This document shows, in pieces, positions 1-11,568 of a stretch of DNA of 64,000 nucleotides. The notes below the pieces were generated by a model. The model ran no database searches. It was given only the letters and a program-made list of their open reading frames with translations, and was not told the DNA's origin. Position 1 is the stretch's first letter; every line of letters starts with the position of its first letter. The position numbers and the translations under genes were made by a program. Source of the stretch: Wolfiporia cocos (taxonomy: Eukaryota; Basidiomycota; Agaricomycetes; Polyporales; Phaeolaceae); NCBI GenBank assembly GCA_029448655.1, contig JACCLO010000003.1:3162001-3226000 (forward strand), given 5' to 3'.

Positions 1-825
1 CGCGCTTCACCGTGTTGGCGGAGTCTCAATCTCTGCCACATTGCCACGTGCCTGTATAGCACGCCACTAACGCGACGCTCGGCGCTGTTCTCATACAAGC
101 CGTGCAGAATAACAGGCATAGCAACGTTGTCCTCTTCGTTTGCACATCCGTCACATCGGAAAATGACTACGCAACACATCGGGTATTCGCTTCGCGCGCC
201 GCATCACGTATTGCCGCCAGCGTCCGGCGGTACCGGAAAGTCATGCGGAAAGCGCGCCCTCTGCTCAGCATGAATTGGACACTGCACAGCCAACAGAAGA
301 GATGTAGTATCAACCGTCGAAGTGAGAGCTGCACCGCATAACTGCATGCCTCGCCTTGAAATACGTGCCACATGATTGGATCATTCCAGCTGGCAGATGT
401 CAAGGACGTGCATCTTCAGCAAGAGCAGACGGTGGCGGGCCGCAACTGAAACAGCCAACGAAGTCCCGTATTGGATTCAAGTGGCGTTTCCGACGTAGCA
501 ACATGATCTATGCCGGAGACAATAACTGACCTCATGCGGCTTTGCTCCTACCTAACCGACGCGCCGCCGCGTGCTTTCATCTTGTAGGCGGCCCGCCATC
601 CATTGCGCCCGCGGGCGGTGGAATCCTGTGTCAGCGGTTGATATCCACAGAAGGTAAACGCAGCCACCGTGCCTGAGATCTAAGATCTGGGGGTTCTCCA
701 TATCGGCTTGATCGGCACTGGATGTATGATACTTGGCTGTGGCGTAGGCGCTACACTTGTTGCCACTTGCCATATCATTAATTCCTCATCCTAGGGAGCA
801 GGCAGGCCCTGTACTTGTAGCAGCC
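1..825. other. Intergenic: upstream region of the Na+/H+ antiporter gene
   Basis: No open stretch here has codon use, splice pattern or similarity that I recognise as coding. The segment probably holds the promoter and 5' leader of the antiporter gene that begins at 826. I see no obvious TATA box close to that start and no repeat. Confidence 0.5.
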
Positions 826-3816
826 ATGTCCCGCTTCCAGATGGTACGCACGCCCCAAGCTGACCTATCGTGCGATCGATTGACGGGGATATGGTAGTTC
901 TCGGTGTCTACGCCCCATATTGCGTATACTGCGCTGGGCGGCTTTGTCGTTTTGGTGAGCAAAGGATCCGCCAGGTTCAGTCTGTGGTATTAAGTAGTGG
1001 TCTAGTTTGGCATGTTCTCACTGTTCATTCGTGAAAGGGTGGGTCGCATCATCACCAGTCTATGGAGCGAATAGAAACTTAATCGATCGCAGCTGTATAT
1101 TGGCGAGGCTTGTTTGGCGTTTATCTTTGGAGTGATCATCGGTAGGCGCACATCTCGTTGATGCTTGTACGATGTTGAATTTTGTAGGTCCATATGGCGC
1201 GAACGCATTCAATCCACGCGACTGGGGAGGTGGCGACACCGACACCACCAACACTATTGTACTTGAGTTTACCCGAGTGGTCCTCGCAATCGGTGTGTTT
1301 GCCATCGGCGTTGAGCTGCCGAACTCATACATGAGAAAACATTGGAAGAGTCTATTCTTTTTGCTCTTTCCTATCATGACATGGGTGCGTGCTTGCTGCA
1401 CATGGGCTATGAATGTCCGCGATCTAATATCCAAAACTTCTTCCGTTGCTGTGTATAATGCTATAGGGCTGGTTTGTATCCGCTGGCCTCATTTTCGCAT
1501 TTGTTCCCGGACTCAACTTCCTTTCTTCTCTCGCAGTAGCAGCATGTCTTACGCCCACCGACCCCATTCTCGCCGCGGCGGTGATAGGTGGTAGGTATGC
1601 AGACAAGCATGTTCCTGCACATCTACGGCATCTGCTGGCTGCGGAGAGCGCATGTAACGATGGCGCTGCCTTCCCATTCCTCTTCATTGCCTTGTATCTC
1701 ATTACGGACAAGACAACTGGGAAAGCGATTTCGGACTGGTTCCTCTTGCTATGGCTATGTGCGTGCTCGGATTGTATCACGATTCGTTGAATTATTCATG
1801 CGTCATTCTCCTCGCACAGATCAGGTCATTCTTGGAATAGTATTCGGAGCCGTCCTTGGCTACGGATTCCGGCACCTCATGAAGTTCTGTGAACGCCACG
1901 ACCTCATAAATAGGCAGTCCTACGTCGCCCAATACATCTCGCTCGCGATGCTGACTATTGGCGCGAACACGCTGCTCGGCTCGGACGACCTGCTCGCTGC
2001 GTTCTCCTGCGGCACGGCCTTCGCATGGGACGGGTTCTTCAACAAGCAGACGGAGGAGTCCGTGTTCTCGTCCGTCATCGATCTGCTGTTCAACATCGCC
2101 GCGTTCGTGTTCGTCGGCGCGTGGATGCCGTTCGATGATTTCTCGAACGCGACGCTGACCCTGAGCGTGTGGCGCCTGATCGTGATCGCGATATTGGTGA
2201 TGATTTTGAGGAGGCTGCCAATCATGATGGCGCTGTACAGATGGATCCCCGACGTCAAGACATATCGGGAGGCCTTGTTCAGCGGGCACTTCGGACCTAT
2301 GGGTATCGGTATGTGCTACCCTCCTTCTATCTCCGCTACACCATTCTTACGACGACCCGATCTGTGGGTGCAGGTGCCATCTTCATTTCGACTCTAGCCG
2401 CTCAGCAGTTGCCCAGCCCGGAGTCACCGCCCACCTCGCAAGCACAGCTCCTCGCCGCGTCGATCCAGCCCATCTGCGCGTTCATGGTGCTCTGCTCCAT
2501 CGCCATCCACGGGCTGTCCATCCCCTTCTTCTCACTCGGGCGCCGCGTACACTCCGTCTCGCATACCTGGTCGCGGCACGACACGTTCGGGCGGCACGTC
2601 CCCGAGTGGATGTCGCACACGCAGCCCGTCGTGCCCGGCGAGGACATCGTCATCAACCACGACAGCGAAATGGAGCGTGGCATGCTGCCGCCGGCGGAGA
2701 AGGAGCGGCGCGAAGACCTGGAGAGCGGGGTGCCGCAGGATGAGAAGAATGATCGGGAGGTCGCGCGCAAGCAGGACGTGTCTGCGATGAGAGCCGATGG
2801 GAGCGATTTTCGCGAGCAGAACGCTCCGGACGGCGGGGAGATCCTGCAGGAGTGGCAGGAAGGCCCGCATCGGATTATTGAGAGGCGTGCTGGTCCGGGT
2901 CAGGAGGTATGTGGTGTCCTGCTTTTGATACGCTGTATATGCTCACATACCGCGACAGGTCGACGTCGAAGTACAAGAGAACGCGTACGGACCGAATGCG
3001 AACACTGTCGGTAGCATCCGAGTGGCGGAACATGCTGCAGAAGAGGTGGCCGACGAGCTCACCGCGCGTGTCCGGCATGCACCAGAGGAGCTGGAGGCTG
3101 CCGTCGAGGAAGTTGAGTCGGGTCTGCGTAGAGGTGCTGAGGAGGTACAGCACAAAACAAAAGAGGTGCAGCACAAGGCTCAGCACAAGACGAAGCAAGC
3201 AGTAGGCATGCAGGACCAGGACCAGGACGGCTGGGAGTCCGAGGAGAGCGCTGGAGAGGGGCGACGCTCGAAGTCCAAGTCTCCCGAGGGCAAGAAACGC
3301 TCGCACAAGGCATCCAAGTTGCCGGCGAACCGGGCTTCGCAAGGCTCGGCACGTAGACGGTCGATGCGCCGTGGATTGCTCGGTGCTCGCCCCTTCCGCT
3401 CGGCCCGCGATGATGACCCAGCGCCAGGACTTGAGGAAGAAGGCAGCAGCCAGGAGGACCACGGCTACGAAGCAGGGAACGAGTCTCCTGTCGAGCGCCG
3501 CGGCCGACGTAGCATGCAGAGCAGCAGTTCTTCCGAGCCTGCCACCCGACGTTTCTCCCGACCAGGCCCTCGTCATGCGCGAATCGACTCTCTGCTCTCT
3601 GTTGACTACGCGTACCGCAGCTCCAGGGATCACTCGCCTTCCAGGTCTGTGCGGTTTGCTGACGAGGTAGACTCGCTTAGTACACCCCAGGGACCTCTGT
3701 CGCCATCATCTCCGGCGACACCCGTCGCGGGCAGTGAAGTGCCCTCCGAGGCTGAGGACACTCACAATTCACCTCAAATCCAAGTTTGTGCGCCAGAAGA
3801 AAACGAGACGCGGTAG
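826..3816 (+). CDS. NHA1: Plasma-membrane Na+(K+)/H+ antiporter, Nha1 family
   Basis: An electroneutral or electrogenic exchanger that expels Na+ and K+ against protons at the plasma membrane. The start at 826 (MSRFQ) is split by an intron at 844-897, after which the text runs HIAYTALGGFVVL, then FGMFSLFIRER and ACLAFIFGVIIGPYGANAF, the hallmark N-terminus of fungal Nha1/Sod2 (CPA1-type) exchangers. The transporter core follows, with CLTPTDPILAAAVIGG and ESACNDGAAFPF (about 1560-1680), which carry the conserved T-D-P and N-D ion-site motifs, and the stretch up to HFGPMGIGAIFISTLAA (about 2290-2400). A long hydrophilic, charged C-terminal tail runs from about 2540 to the stop and ends PEENETR. 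At least seven short introns are supported, including 1390-1472 and 2310-2370. I estimate about 850 residues, which fits the fungal family with its regulatory tail. The family call is firm; exact exon edges are hand-made. Confidence 0.92.
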
Positions 3817-5058
3817 GCGCCCTCGTTCATGTTTTAATCTGTCAGATGCTCTGACGACAACAATGATCTCACGTTTCGACCTCCGCTTGTGTTACCGTTG
3901 CAGCTATAGGTGATCCAGTTGCATTGTATAAACTGCCTAATGACATGGCCTAGATGCCGTATAATCTAGAGCAATACCTGCTTTATCATTTCATCTTATC
4001 TGACGTCTGCTCGGCACGCATGGTTGTATCGTATGACGGCTTGAATATGCTGTCTCCTTTGACTAGTAGCCGCGCGCGTCGGTACTACACATCCAACGCA
4101 GGAAACATCACTCATCTCAACCTACCTTGGTCTATGCTATCAGGATAGGTTACGTGATGTTTGGTGAGGTCAATTATTCCATGAATCTGATGGGCCTTGA
4201 CCGTTATTTTAGCTTGTGTGTCAGATCCGTGGCATTTGACCAACGAACACCCGATAAGGACGCGCGAGCCTGTGAAAACGGAGGAAATGTTCGGTCACTC
4301 TGCCTCTGGAGACTACTGTAACTGAAAATATCCAGCTACGTGAGAAGTCCACAGCGCCGCGCTACGAAGCCACAGGCTCGTCAATCAGTCCTCCATGTTC
4401 CTTCCGAGTCCTGAGAAATGCGCGGCCGTACTGGCGTGGCCAATGGAGATGGCACTGGTACGATGTCTATCATCCATCTCTCTTCACAACGTTTATGCGC
4501 GATTGATTGCTCAAAGAGATCAGCCTTATTTACAGGATATGTCTCACACTGGCTCTCGAATTATCACAAGTTATGCATACTCCCTTCGTGTCGCGATCGT
4601 AATTGATCCATATTCGGGTACAGTCCTTCTGCCGATGTTAAGCCGTCATTTCGCCATGAAGGCTTACATCATGAAGGTCGTCCAACCGAGGATGGTCTCG
4701 CCACTAGACAAACTCACCGAACGAGATTGCTCTCAGTTCTCGAGGTCTCGTGGTACTGAAGCCCGTGCTATATTAAGGAAGTTTAAATGAGTCTTTCGCA
4801 CACCCGAGTTCTACTACTCACGTTATGGAGACTATCTTCTCTCCCAATAGACCAACAGTAACAATGAATACGATGGCCTCGTGACCGAGACTTTCTCCGG
4901 ATATCCCGGCTCTAATTGCCCATGACGTTAAACGGCTGAGTGTGACAGGCTACTCAATGGACCCGCCTTCGATCTTCAAACAGCCGCCCTTAACGAACGG
5001 CTCAAGGTATTTAGGGTATTTACTGATGGACGGGACGATCTAGGAGCCAAGGCACAAC
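3817..5058. other. Intergenic region between the antiporter and the carboxylesterase
   Basis: The antiporter 3' region is followed by about 1.2 kb of sequence with only short, unrelated open stretches on either strand. I found no splice-consistent gene, tRNA or repeat. Confidence 0.5.
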
Positions 5059-7384
5059 ATGGCGCTGGTTCCGCTAACCTCAGTACTATGCTTCTGCCTA
5101 GTCTCTCTGGTGGCATCTCTCACTACCCCTTCCTCTACTTCAGTTGGCGGGGACCTCACTTTGCTGTACTACAATGACCTTGATGGTGCGTGCAAGTAGA
5201 TTCCTAGAGCTGAGCAATCTCAGTTAAACACTTTTTAGTGTATACTACATCACAGCACAAGAGCATTCTACTCATCTCGCCACAAACGCATAACAACGCC
5301 GTGGCTGCTTGTGATGGACTCGGAGAAACTCTCCTCCCTGTGAACGAGACATTCTTCACCACCGAACTGATTCCATTACTCCAATACATGGTGTACGAAG
5401 GTGCCTATGGGGAAGATCAACTATACTGGATCGCATCGGCAGGCAACACTTGCCAGGCGGTCGATAGCCTCGGTGCAATCTCAGCTGTCTCGTGCGATGG
5501 CGAGTTGCCCACGTTGTGCAGCCAAAGCGCAGGCTATGGTGCATCTGCAGAGCCTTCCACGCTCCTGACAGTCTATGCGAACGATCTGGAGATCACTGGG
5601 TAAGGCAGTGGTTCACATTGTAACAATAACAACCGTCTCATTTTGCCGGTAGCTACCGGGACCAGCGGTCGTTCCGATTCGAGGGGATTCCCTACGTGGA
5701 CCAGCCAGAACGGTTCACGTATCCATCAGCATATACAGGTTCGAGGACGCTCAACGCGACCACGTTTGGGTCGGAGTGTGTGCAAACCGATGGAGTCACC
5801 GCCTCTGGTAGTGAAGATTGCCTATTTCTTAACATCTTCACACCCTACATTCCTCTTTATGCCGCATCGGCATCAGCTTCGCAACTGAAACCAGTCTTCT
5901 TCGAGATCCACGGCGGTGCCTTTACCGAAGGTACCGGCGCCGACCCTAGCCTCGATGGTGGAAACATGGCATCGCGCGGAGATGTAGTCGTCGTCACCAT
6001 CAACTATCGCCTGTCAACGCTGGGTTTCCTTGCTCTTGAGGACGGCAAGACTAACGGGAACTTTGGCCTGGCAGACCAGATAGCGGCATTGGACTGGGTC
6101 AGAGAGTACATTACGGCTTTCGGCGGCGATCCTACTCGTATCACAATAGCGGGTCAGTCTGCTGGCGCTACGTCCGTGCGAGCGCTGCTCAGCTCCCCCA
6201 TGGCAATTGGGAAATATGCAGGTGCTGTGGCACAGAGCAATTTGGCCGGCGCTGATTATGCCACAACATATTCTCTCTACTACACGATTCCGGAGGAAGT
6301 CTCTGTAGTAGTAGAGCCCCTGTTGCAGGAGACTGGTTGTGACGCGGAGGACGCACTCGAATGCCTTAGGACATACGACGCGTATGAGCTCGTCAATCTT
6401 CCTACCGTTGCGAGGTAAGCCCTGCAATAGTGATGGTTTCTCTCGGTGCTGAGACTCCTTAGGTTCATTGTTGTCGATGGAACTATTATCACGCATCCTG
6501 AATTGGTCCTGAATGGAACCGCGCCAGTCGCCAATGTCCATATAATGATGGGATACATGCGAGATGACGGGGCTGCCTTTATTGGTTATCCGGTAAGACA
6601 ACTTGGCGATACCATGTGGCATTATCCAGATTACTCATTTGTTAACTCACTCTAATAGACGAACGCAAATCTAACGCAGGCATTGATTAATCAATATCTT
6701 CCTACTAGCGTCGTTGGAAGTTCGCTCTTTGTCCCGCCCACCGGGCCCAACGCGACTCTCGATATCTTCAACGTAACCGCTCGAGTGGCGACGGACATCG
6801 AGTTCCGCTGCCTAGATCAGGCAACCGCATACTCTGCGATAGAACATGACCTGTTCCAGAGCGTGTGGTTCTACCAGTTTAACCGCAGCTACCAGACTAG
6901 CTGGAGTCCAAACTACCCCGTGTGCGAGGCACCCATTGACGCCACTCACCCGTACGGGGACCCATCTCAGGAATACTTCAAGTGAGCCTCAGATTCTACT
7001 AGCTACTAATGATCGTGTGGCATGTTAACCGCGCTGACTGTTACCAGATGCCACTCGGGCGAGTTATACTATGTATTTGGAACGCTGCCTGAGACCTTGC
7101 CCTACCGTGATGACAAAGATCTTCCCTTCATGCAACTAATGGTCGATGCCTGGACCTCATTCACGCGAACCTACAATCCGAACCCTGATCCGTCCTACCT
7201 GATAGCTCGTGGGCTCAACAGATCTGCCGCTCACCTCGCACAGCAAGGCCCATGGCTTCCTGTCACATCCGAAACACTGAAGACAACTCCGCTTAGGACG
7301 CTGCAGTACGAGAGTTTCATGACTGCTTTTGCAGAGCAGGAGCAGTGTGACTATTTGGGTTATCCGCTGGATTACTTTGGCTAA
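5059..7384 (+). CDS. Secreted carboxylesterase type B (alpha/beta hydrolase)
   Basis: A predicted secreted serine esterase or lipase of the cholinesterase-like family. It starts at 5059 with a hydrophobic signal peptide (MALVPLTSVLCFCLVSLVAS). Phase-consistent introns at about 5187-5238, 5600-5652, 6415-6462, 6593-6658 and 6982-7047 join the exons. The fold landmarks are EDCLFLNIFTP, the oxyanion turn FEIHGGAF, NYRLSTLGFL, FGLADQIAALDWV, and FGGDPTRITIAGQSAGA with the nucleophilic Ser in G-Q-S-A-G. The likely catalytic His is in CHSGELYYVF near 7050. The protein has roughly 130 extra residues (about 5100-5600) before the usual start of the fold. These contain several Cys and the phrase YWIASAGNTC, an extension I associate with basidiomycete members of this family. 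Substrate cannot be told. It is followed by 850 bp of non-coding DNA. Confidence 0.9.
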
Positions 7385-8240
7385 GTAGTCGTAGTCTGAA
7401 TCTGGGATATGCGCTTCAATGATATCCGGAGACAGACGTTTCACGGTGAATGTACAGCTGGCAAGATTGAGATGTATCTCTGTCGCATGCAGTGCAGAAA
7501 TCGCAATCAAGTGAGACAAGCTACTGACGTTGAGGTATCTAAAAGCAAGTATATTCTCAGTCAACCACATCGTTTACTGGGTCCGCGTGTTCTGGGCTCT
7601 GTTCTTCTATCGCTTTGGAATTCCTACCGGAGTTGTTCCGCCACTTCGGCAAGTCTGGAAAGCGGCTGCTATGTCGCCGGAAATTCTGCAGCATTGCTGA
7701 GCTTTCTCTTACGGCGACTGTACAACGTTTGTGCTTTATGCGACACAATATGGTAGCACTACTTACTCAGTCGAAGGCGGCTTGGCTAGCGCCACTCGGC
7801 CGCATGCCACATGTATGATCACGTGACCAAACGCCACAAAATAGAGTACGGTCAGTATAGTTTTTGACGTAGTAAGCCAAAAACTGAGTACTGAATATGA
7901 ACACTGCTTGTATGCAACCTTGAGGTTGGTGTTGTTCATTGTACCTTGGAACATTGACGGCCTGGTGGGAGGTGTCACGTGCAGCTGCCAGATGGTAGGT
8001 GCGATGCGTATGCTTTAAAATATGCACGGAGCTGCAGACACAGTATGCGCACTATCAGATTGAACTACCTATCACACCTACACAACCCCGAAGCGAGAAC
8101 CAAGGCGGATATCAGCACATCACCCTCAAGACGCGTTAGCGCCGAGTGCCACCAGCGCGCAGGCCTGCCTAAAGCAGCACCACAGACGCGCTCTTCGTAG
8201 CACATCTATCCTAGGCCTAGGAGCGATTGCCTCCGCCGCC
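7385..8240. other. Intergenic region upstream of MVP1
   Basis: Contains the esterase 3' end and the promoter and 5' leader of the sorting nexin gene. No gene, repeat or clear promoter box was recognised. Confidence 0.5.
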
Positions 8241-10876
8241 ATGTTCAACGCTCCCCGACCCTCACAGCCGTACAGCACATCGTCTACGAATGGATTTGGT
8301 GCCAGCTTTGTGAACGAGAACCCGCTTGCGAGCTCGATGTACGATGACGGCCTTGATCCCTGGAGCAGCGCCCCGAGTCCCGCCCCGCCTCCGCTGCCTG
8401 CATTCACTTCCAACTCTAGTGGCTTCAGCTCTGTTATAGGTCAAACTATGAACAAATTCTATTTGGCAAAGCGCGACTGATCCCGCTTGCAGGGGAAGCT
8501 ACCGTGCCAGCAATATACAATCAGGCCTTTGCCACCGTTGATAGTGCCAACACCGGCGAAACGTCAGTGAACGCACTGTCGCGCGTCCTCGGGACGTCGT
8601 CTCTCTCCGCGTCCACGATTGATAAGGTACGTTCTCTAATGCTCTCTTGGGCCATTGACAGAGTGAATGTCGTAGATCGTGAGTCTGGTTAGCTCACGAC
8701 CCCGCGTATCTCGCCTGGAATTCTTCGTCGCGCTCGCACTTGCAGCACTTGCACAGAGCGGGAAAGGTATGCTCGATGGGTGCCTATACGTCTGTCATCT
8801 ACTCATTGTCAAACACTTAGACGTCAGCATCGAACGCGTAGCCGCACTCGCGCAGGAGAATGCACTCCCAGTACCCAGTCTCGACCTCGACGACCTCGGG
8901 CCCTCTACCTCCGAGTTCTCCCCGTTCAAAAACCCCGACATCTCGCACGCAGCTGTACAGCGCGGATACTCCGCAGACGACCCCTGGAGCGCGTCGCGTT
9001 TTCCGACATCACCCATCGAGCGGCAGCCCCCTACAAACGGTGCTGAAAGTGTCATGAATGGCGCGCCTTCCAGCATATCTGGTACCGGCCTACCCAGGGA
9101 GTGGTGGAAGAAGCAGGAGGCGGTGTATGTTAATGTGCTGGGACAGCAGGGATTCCTCTTGAATAGGTACTTGGTGTATGAGGTCTCAACTGACGTGCGC
9201 ATGATGTTGCTTCAAGGTGAACGGATCGCTGATGTCGCTCTATGTCTAGCGTGGTACCCCGGTTCCGAGACGCTACTCGGAGTTTGTCTTCCTCTGGGAC
9301 TGCTTGGTGAAGCGTTACCCGTTCCGACTACTTCCTGCTCTGCCGCCTAAACGGGTAGGACGTGAGTACTCCTCTTCTCCATGCCGTTCACATCCTTAAT
9401 CGTCCTTCAGCGGATGAAGGCTTCTTGGAGCAGCGAAGGTGATTGCATATACTGTCTTTGCAAAAGCAGTAAGTCATTGACCTGACATATGCAGGAAGGG
9501 TTTGGCTCGCTTCCTCAACTTTGTTGTGTGCGTCAACCTCAGGCGTGCAATCAGGACAACTCATGTAACCTTTGACACTGCAGCAACCATCCTGTGATCA
9601 AGGAGGACGGTGTACTCGCCGTATTCCTTACCGAGCCCTCATTCGAGGCATGGCGCAAGCATACTTCCATCTCGTACGATGAAGAGTCTGTCAGCAAACG
9701 CATTGACCGCGTCGAGGAGATGAGCATTCCCAGCGACCTCGAGGAGAAACTTGCGTACGTTATCTTCCATTACCCGCCCGGTGTGCTATTCTCTTCGATT
9801 TTCCGATTGACACAACGCATACAGCGTCGTGCGCAACAAGATTAGCTTCCTCATCGAGCACTGGCAGAAGATCTGCATGCTCGCCGAGCGGATCATTCGG
9901 CGCCGCGAGGCAGAAGCGGTACGGCTTCCTCTCGCTCGGCGTGCGTACCTCCCGGCTCACTTCCTGTTGCCTCCGTTCTCCCCGTCTCCTGCCGCCTCCG
10001 ATACGGGCTCTTCCTCGTCCTCGTCCTCTGTACTCTCTGGATCTGGTCCTGGCACGGGAACGGGTGGTGGTATCGGTGGTGTGGGTGTGGGGACGCTCCA
10101 GGCGGACCTATCGCGGCTCACGAACACGGTGAAGAGTCTGGTGGAGGTGAACGACCGGTGCTGGCGCGGGGAGGGGTGCGAGTTGTGCGCGGGCGTGAGG
10201 CAGGGCCTGTCGCAGACTGCGGCGCATACGCAGAAGCATTCCGATCTACTTGAACACAGAGTGAGTGCTGGTAAGAATCATTCTCATGATGACAACTCAA
10301 CGGCAAGTCCAGTCCCGAGCGTTGCTCTACTCAACCCTTGAGGCGTTGAAGGTATGCTCAAGGCCGGCTGATGGTGGTTGTCACCGCTTCTCACTTTGAT
10401 TCCAACATCAGAGCCAACGCGATTTGTATATCGCCTTGCGCGATCTCTTCCTGCGACACGACCGGTTTTCGGGCGACCAAGTCGACCGTTTGAGGAAGCG
10501 TGTCGACACCAACTCGCACAAGCTCGAAGGCGTGAAGCAGGCGCAGAAAGACGGGTGGGAGCAGGAGGCGGACAAATACACTGTGCTCATCGAGAAGGAC
10601 CAGGCGGCAATCGCTGCAGCCCTCAGTCGTAGGGTGTTCATTCGTGCAAGGTATGATTCTCCTATCACTTTGCCCAGCGTTGGTGATGCGATTAAGCTTT
10701 GTTACAAATCACGCAGCATGTGGCACGAACTACGGGTCGTCCTGCATAATCGCGAGAACACACTTTTGACACAAGCCGTGCAAGCCTTCGCCCGCGAGGA
10801 GCTCGCCTTTTCCGAGAATGTGGTCACAAACTGGACCTCGATGATGGAATCGGTAGAGGGAATGCCTTACGAATGA
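8241..10876 (+). CDS. MVP1: Sorting nexin Mvp1/SNX8 (EH-like region, PX, BAR)
   Basis: A peripheral endosomal coat protein that binds PtdIns3P and tubulates membranes for retromer-independent recycling and vacuolar protein sorting. It starts at 8241 (MFNAPRPSQPYS) with a disordered Pro/Ser-rich N-terminus. An EH-like helical segment follows (AIYNQAFATVDSANTG, about 8505-8700). The PX domain starts near 9120 (VYVNVLGQQGFLL). After an intron it continues with RGTPVPRRYSEF and KRYPFRLLPALPPKRVG (about 9255-9360), which carry the R-R-Y phosphoinositide-binding motif and the Pro-rich loop. It ends around FLNFVVNHPVI and FLTEPSFEAW (about 9590-9660). The rest, KISFLIEHWQKICMLAERI through MWHELRVVLHNRENTLL, is the helical BAR region. 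About ten short introns are implied. It is convergent with the next gene. The order of domains matches fungal Mvp1 well. Confidence 0.9.
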
Positions 10877-11568
10877 AATACTCCAACAAGATACAAGATA
10901 AGTTACGAGCGTCATGATGTCAGGATCGGATCGGCCTGCGGATTATGCTTCAATATTACTATTCTATACCCTGTGTACGCGCGTTGTACATACACATGTT
11001 CTGCTCAGCCGGGTAAAGTTATTCACATCGATTATGAACGCAGCTTGGGACTCGAAATATTGTTTGCAGCTTCAGGAACGCGAACGGGTAACTACCAATA
11101 TCAGTAGCGGTTTTGGTGTAAGAAGCATGTAACGCTCAAGTTAGGCCTCCGCTGGCCGCTGCAACTGCGGCATGCCGCCACAATATCTGAAGAGTCTGTA
11201 GCCCAGAAGGACCTTCTATATCGCTAGAGTATCTTCTTAACGTTGCAGGCGTTCCGGGCATTGCGGTGTCAGATCAAACGTCTTCGAGCCGTTACGCATG
11301 CGACAAGCTACAGTCCATGTATTGGTTGTTTCGTCAAACATAAATTGATTCACATAAAAATCCGGCGCTCCAAGATCAACACGAAAACGGTAACATAAGG
11401 AAAAAAACTTTCATATTAGCGCAAATAGAAGAGAGAGGGATTCCATCACACGAACTAGAGGAGCCGGCTGTTAAAACGCACCGCAACAATACAAATACAT
11501 GAATCTGTAGCCTGAGCTATACAATAGGAATACATTGCGTATTGTATCATTCAGCACAACGGTAACAT
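10877..11568. other. Intergenic region between convergent genes MVP1 and BYE1-like
   Basis: Both neighbours end here, so this AT-richer stretch should hold two 3' UTRs and their poly(A) signals. No gene or repeat was seen. Confidence 0.5.
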
